From assembly GCF_022662105.1 (NCBI RefSeq), contig NZ_JAKMCP010000007.1:62001-126000 (forward strand): DNA of 64,000 nt, read 5' to 3'. The DNA comes from Aestuariivivens sediminis (lineage in GTDB: Bacteria > Bacteroidota > Bacteroidia > Flavobacteriales > Flavobacteriaceae). Shown here in pieces: positions 62,225-64,000 of this stretch. The notes below the pieces were generated by a model. It did no database searches, was not told where the DNA came from, and saw only the letters and a list, made by a program, of their open reading frames with translations. The position numbers and the translations under genes are program-made. Within the stretch, counting starts at the first letter, position 1. Each line of letters opens with the position of its first letter.

Positions 62225-62321
62225 ATCCATAACGTCATTTGGAATACGACCCATTAATGTTAAGATATCCCAATAATTCAAATCATAAAATTTTAGCGAT
62301 GCAATTCCGTAATTTTCCAAA

Positions 62322-62888
62322 TTAATCTTTTTTCGCCTTAAAGAGACTCTGAATACCAAACCACAGCAGGACCATTATTAAAACCGTAAAATAAACCGCC
62401 GATGTCGCACTTTTAAGCATTGAGAAAATCATGGTGAGATGAACTTCTATAGCGGTTAAGTCCGGATAGGTGTTCAATAAAACAATTACTCCAAAATTCT
62501 CTAAATAATCTGCGAGCCCTGCAATTACAGGTAATGCACATAAATAAATAAGGGGTCTTTTCAATTGATGTATTTTATTAAGAAAAAAGCCCAGGAGTAA
62601 ACTGTAAGTTAACCCAAAAAGAAATGGATACACCATATCCACCGGGATTTGTATGGTCAAATAGGTATTACGCCCTTGCACCCCTAGGGAACTGAACAAG
62701 TCATTGACATAGTTAAAATCATATCCAAGTGGCATCATATCCAATAGCTTCATACCATTGGCGAAGGCCATAGTTTTGGGAATGGTAACCATTAACATAA
62801 AAACATAAACCAAAGTGGTCAGGCTAAAAAGCCAAAAGACCTTCTTCCCCTGGATATTACCTTCTATAAACCTGATAAACCTGTTCAT
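62322..62888 (-). CDS. Four-helix membrane protein, unknown
   Basis: A 188-residue membrane protein when started at the ATG at 62888; a TTG 21 nt upstream is less likely. About four hydrophobic helices (near 19-39, 83-103, 111-131 and 155-180) have loops rich in Asn, Asp and Tyr; VQGRNTYLTIQIPVDMVYPF is the most distinctive motif. I recognise no family. It converges with the photolyase gene 97 nt away; murA lies 284 nt upstream on the same strand. Function unknown. Confidence 0.72.
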   Translation of the reverse strand: MNRFIRFIEGNIQGKKVFWLFSLTTLVYVFMLMVTIPKTMAFANGMKLLDMMPLGYDFNYVNDLFSSLGVQGRNTYLTIQIPVDMVYPFLFGLTYSLLLGFFLNKIHQLKRPLIYLCALPVIAGLADYLENFGVIVLLNTYPDLTAIEVHLTMIFSMLKSATSAVYFTVLIMVLLWFGIQSLFKAKKD

Positions 62889-63172
62889 GTGATATTTAAT
62901 TTGCAACAAGCCATAGCACTGTCACAAGTTAAAAATATAAAAAAGATGCCTTATTTAGGACATAAGCATGATGGATTTAAAAACAATGACAAAATAATCC
63001 AAATCGTCCTGAATATTTTTTGGGTAAGATGGTAAACATAGAATTTCCGATAACCCTCGCGATATTGGTCCGTTACGCCCAATGAAAGGCTAGAAAAGGT
63101 CCTGCTACCATGATAATCCATGACCTGGCTTCAATAATTTATAATGCAGCGTAAATATGTGAAATGACAATT

Positions 63173-64000
63173 TTATTCCACCCTTGTAATATGGGCCCCT
63201 ATAGCTCGCAGGCGCTCGTCTATACGTTCATAGCCACGATCAATCTGCTCTATATTTTGAATGGTCGATGTGCCTTTTGCCGACAAGGCTGCTATAAGCA
63301 GTGATACACCGGCACGTATGTCGGGGGAAGTCATGGTTGTAGCCTTTAAAGTTGATTTAAAATCATGACCTATAACCGTGGCCCGGTGGGGATCACACAG
63401 AATGATTTTAGCCCCCATATCAATTAATTTATCCACAAAGAACAAACGGCTTTCAAACATTTTTTGATGCACCAGAACACTACCTTTGGCCTGAGTGGCC
63501 ACCACTAATACAATGCTCAATAAATCAGGAGTAAATCCCGGCCATGGGGCATCTGCTATGGTTAGTATAGAACCATCGATAAAACTTTGGATCTCATAAC
63601 CATCGGTATGTGCAGGAATATGGATATGCTCTCCCTGCCTTTCAACGGTAATTCCAAGTTTTCTAAATATGGTGGGCATAATACCCAAATCATCCCAGCT
63701 TACATTGGTAATAGTCAATTCACTTTTTGTCATAGCCGCTAAACCAATCCAGCTCCCTATTTCAATCATATCGGGCAACATGGTATGTTCTGTGCCCCCT
63801 AATCGCTTAACGCCATCGATGGTTAACAAATTGGAACCAACCCCACTAATCTTAGCCCCCATGCGATTTAGCATTTTACACAACTGCTGCAAATAAGGTT
63901 CACAGGCCGCATTATAAATGGTTGTTTGTCCTTCTGCCAGAACAGCGGCCATCACAATATTAGCCGTACCGGTCACAGAAGCCTCTTCAAGAAGCATATA
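63173..64000 (-). CDS. murA: UDP-N-acetylglucosamine 1-carboxyvinyltransferase, C-terminal part
   Basis: The 275 visible residues are the C-terminal two thirds of MurA, the first committed enzyme of peptidoglycan synthesis. ASVTGTANIVMAAVLAEGQTTIYNAA, the Asp-bearing PWPGFTPDL motif that acts in catalysis, and the C-terminal IDRGYERIDERLRAIGA are seen. The N-terminal part, with the PEP-binding cysteine, lies beyond position 64000, so the gene is cut by the window end and is not truncated biologically as far as can be seen. Confidence 0.94.
   Translation of the reverse strand, partial: YMLLEEASVTGTANIVMAAVLAEGQTTIYNAACEPYLQQLCKMLNRMGAKISGVGSNLLTIDGVKRLGGTEHTMLPDMIEIGSWIGLAAMTKSELTITNVSWDDLGIMPTIFRKLGITVERQGEHIHIPAHTDGYEIQSFIDGSILTIADAPWPGFTPDLLSIVLVVATQAKGSVLVHQKMFESRLFFVDKLIDMGAKIILCDPHRATVIGHDFKSTLKATTMTSPDIRAGVSLLIAALSAKGTSTIQNIEQIDRGYERIDERLRAIGAHITRVE

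Noticed and set aside
1-64000. CRISPR array, prophage or insertion sequence
   Set aside because: No regular repeat-spacer array and no transposase, integrase or phage structural gene is seen.

Overview
The window comes from a Bacteroidota chromosome, most likely a marine member of the Flavobacteriaceae. The evidence is gldF/gldG gliding genes, a bacillithiol deacetylase of the BshB1 type, a Lacal_2735-type small protein, many lipoproteins with Bacteroidota-type lipoboxes, TAnnTTTG-like -7 promoter elements, AT-rich intergenic DNA and an almost complete lack of Shine-Dalgarno sequences. Coding density is high. I see no rRNA, CRISPR array, prophage or intact insertion sequence. One tRNA gene (His) is present, and one MITE-like repeat element sits directly behind nifJ.

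Layout. 0-2 kb: two paralogous SnoaL/DUF4440 lipoproteins flank an EthD-domain protein, and the last two genes share a 33-nt leader element. 2-10 kb: purC and phoH on the minus strand, a SAM hydroxide adenosyltransferase, the gldF / BamE-like / gldG operon, dnaN and a DUF4870 membrane protein. 10-20 kb: a nucleotide cyclase with TPRs is divergent from a sigma-54 activator that carries a cyclic-nucleotide-binding domain. It is followed by a lipoprotein hydrolase, an OsmC protein behind a good -24/-12 promoter with upstream TCGTTA repeats, and a full-length pyruvate:ferredoxin oxidoreductase. 20-26 kb: a thiosulfate-dehydrogenase-like diheme cytochrome with two exported DsrE-type proteins, then a TPR-histidine kinase-receiver-cyclase hybrid. 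26-39 kb: UspA, a DUF3108 protein, tandem M28 peptidases, tRNA-His, bshB1, an SLC13 transporter, pckA, a TMEM175 channel, MATE, HAD and MscL. 39-54 kb: a fused ResB-CcsA cytochrome c maturation protein, the DUF2520/KdsC pair, a UbiA-Maf-lipoprotein-MscS-CorA run, and a PIG-L/small protein/sodium symporter/MocA operon. 54-64 kb: a DUF2911 protein, a photoprotection and DNA-repair region with two photolyase-type genes in two operons, an unknown membrane protein and the C-terminal part of murA, cut by the window end.

How they may work together. The strongest candidates for an undescribed system are regulatory. One is a cyclase / cNMP-binding sigma-54 activator pair, about 1.2 kb from a candidate sigma-54 promoter with an array of short upstream repeats. 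The other is a pair of photolyase-region promoters that share the same dyad (TGTTTAA, 16 nt, TTAAACA) although they are 3 kb apart. The TsdA-DsrE-DsrE module is a plausible periplasmic sulfur-oxidation unit. These are predictions from sequence reading; no database search was possible.
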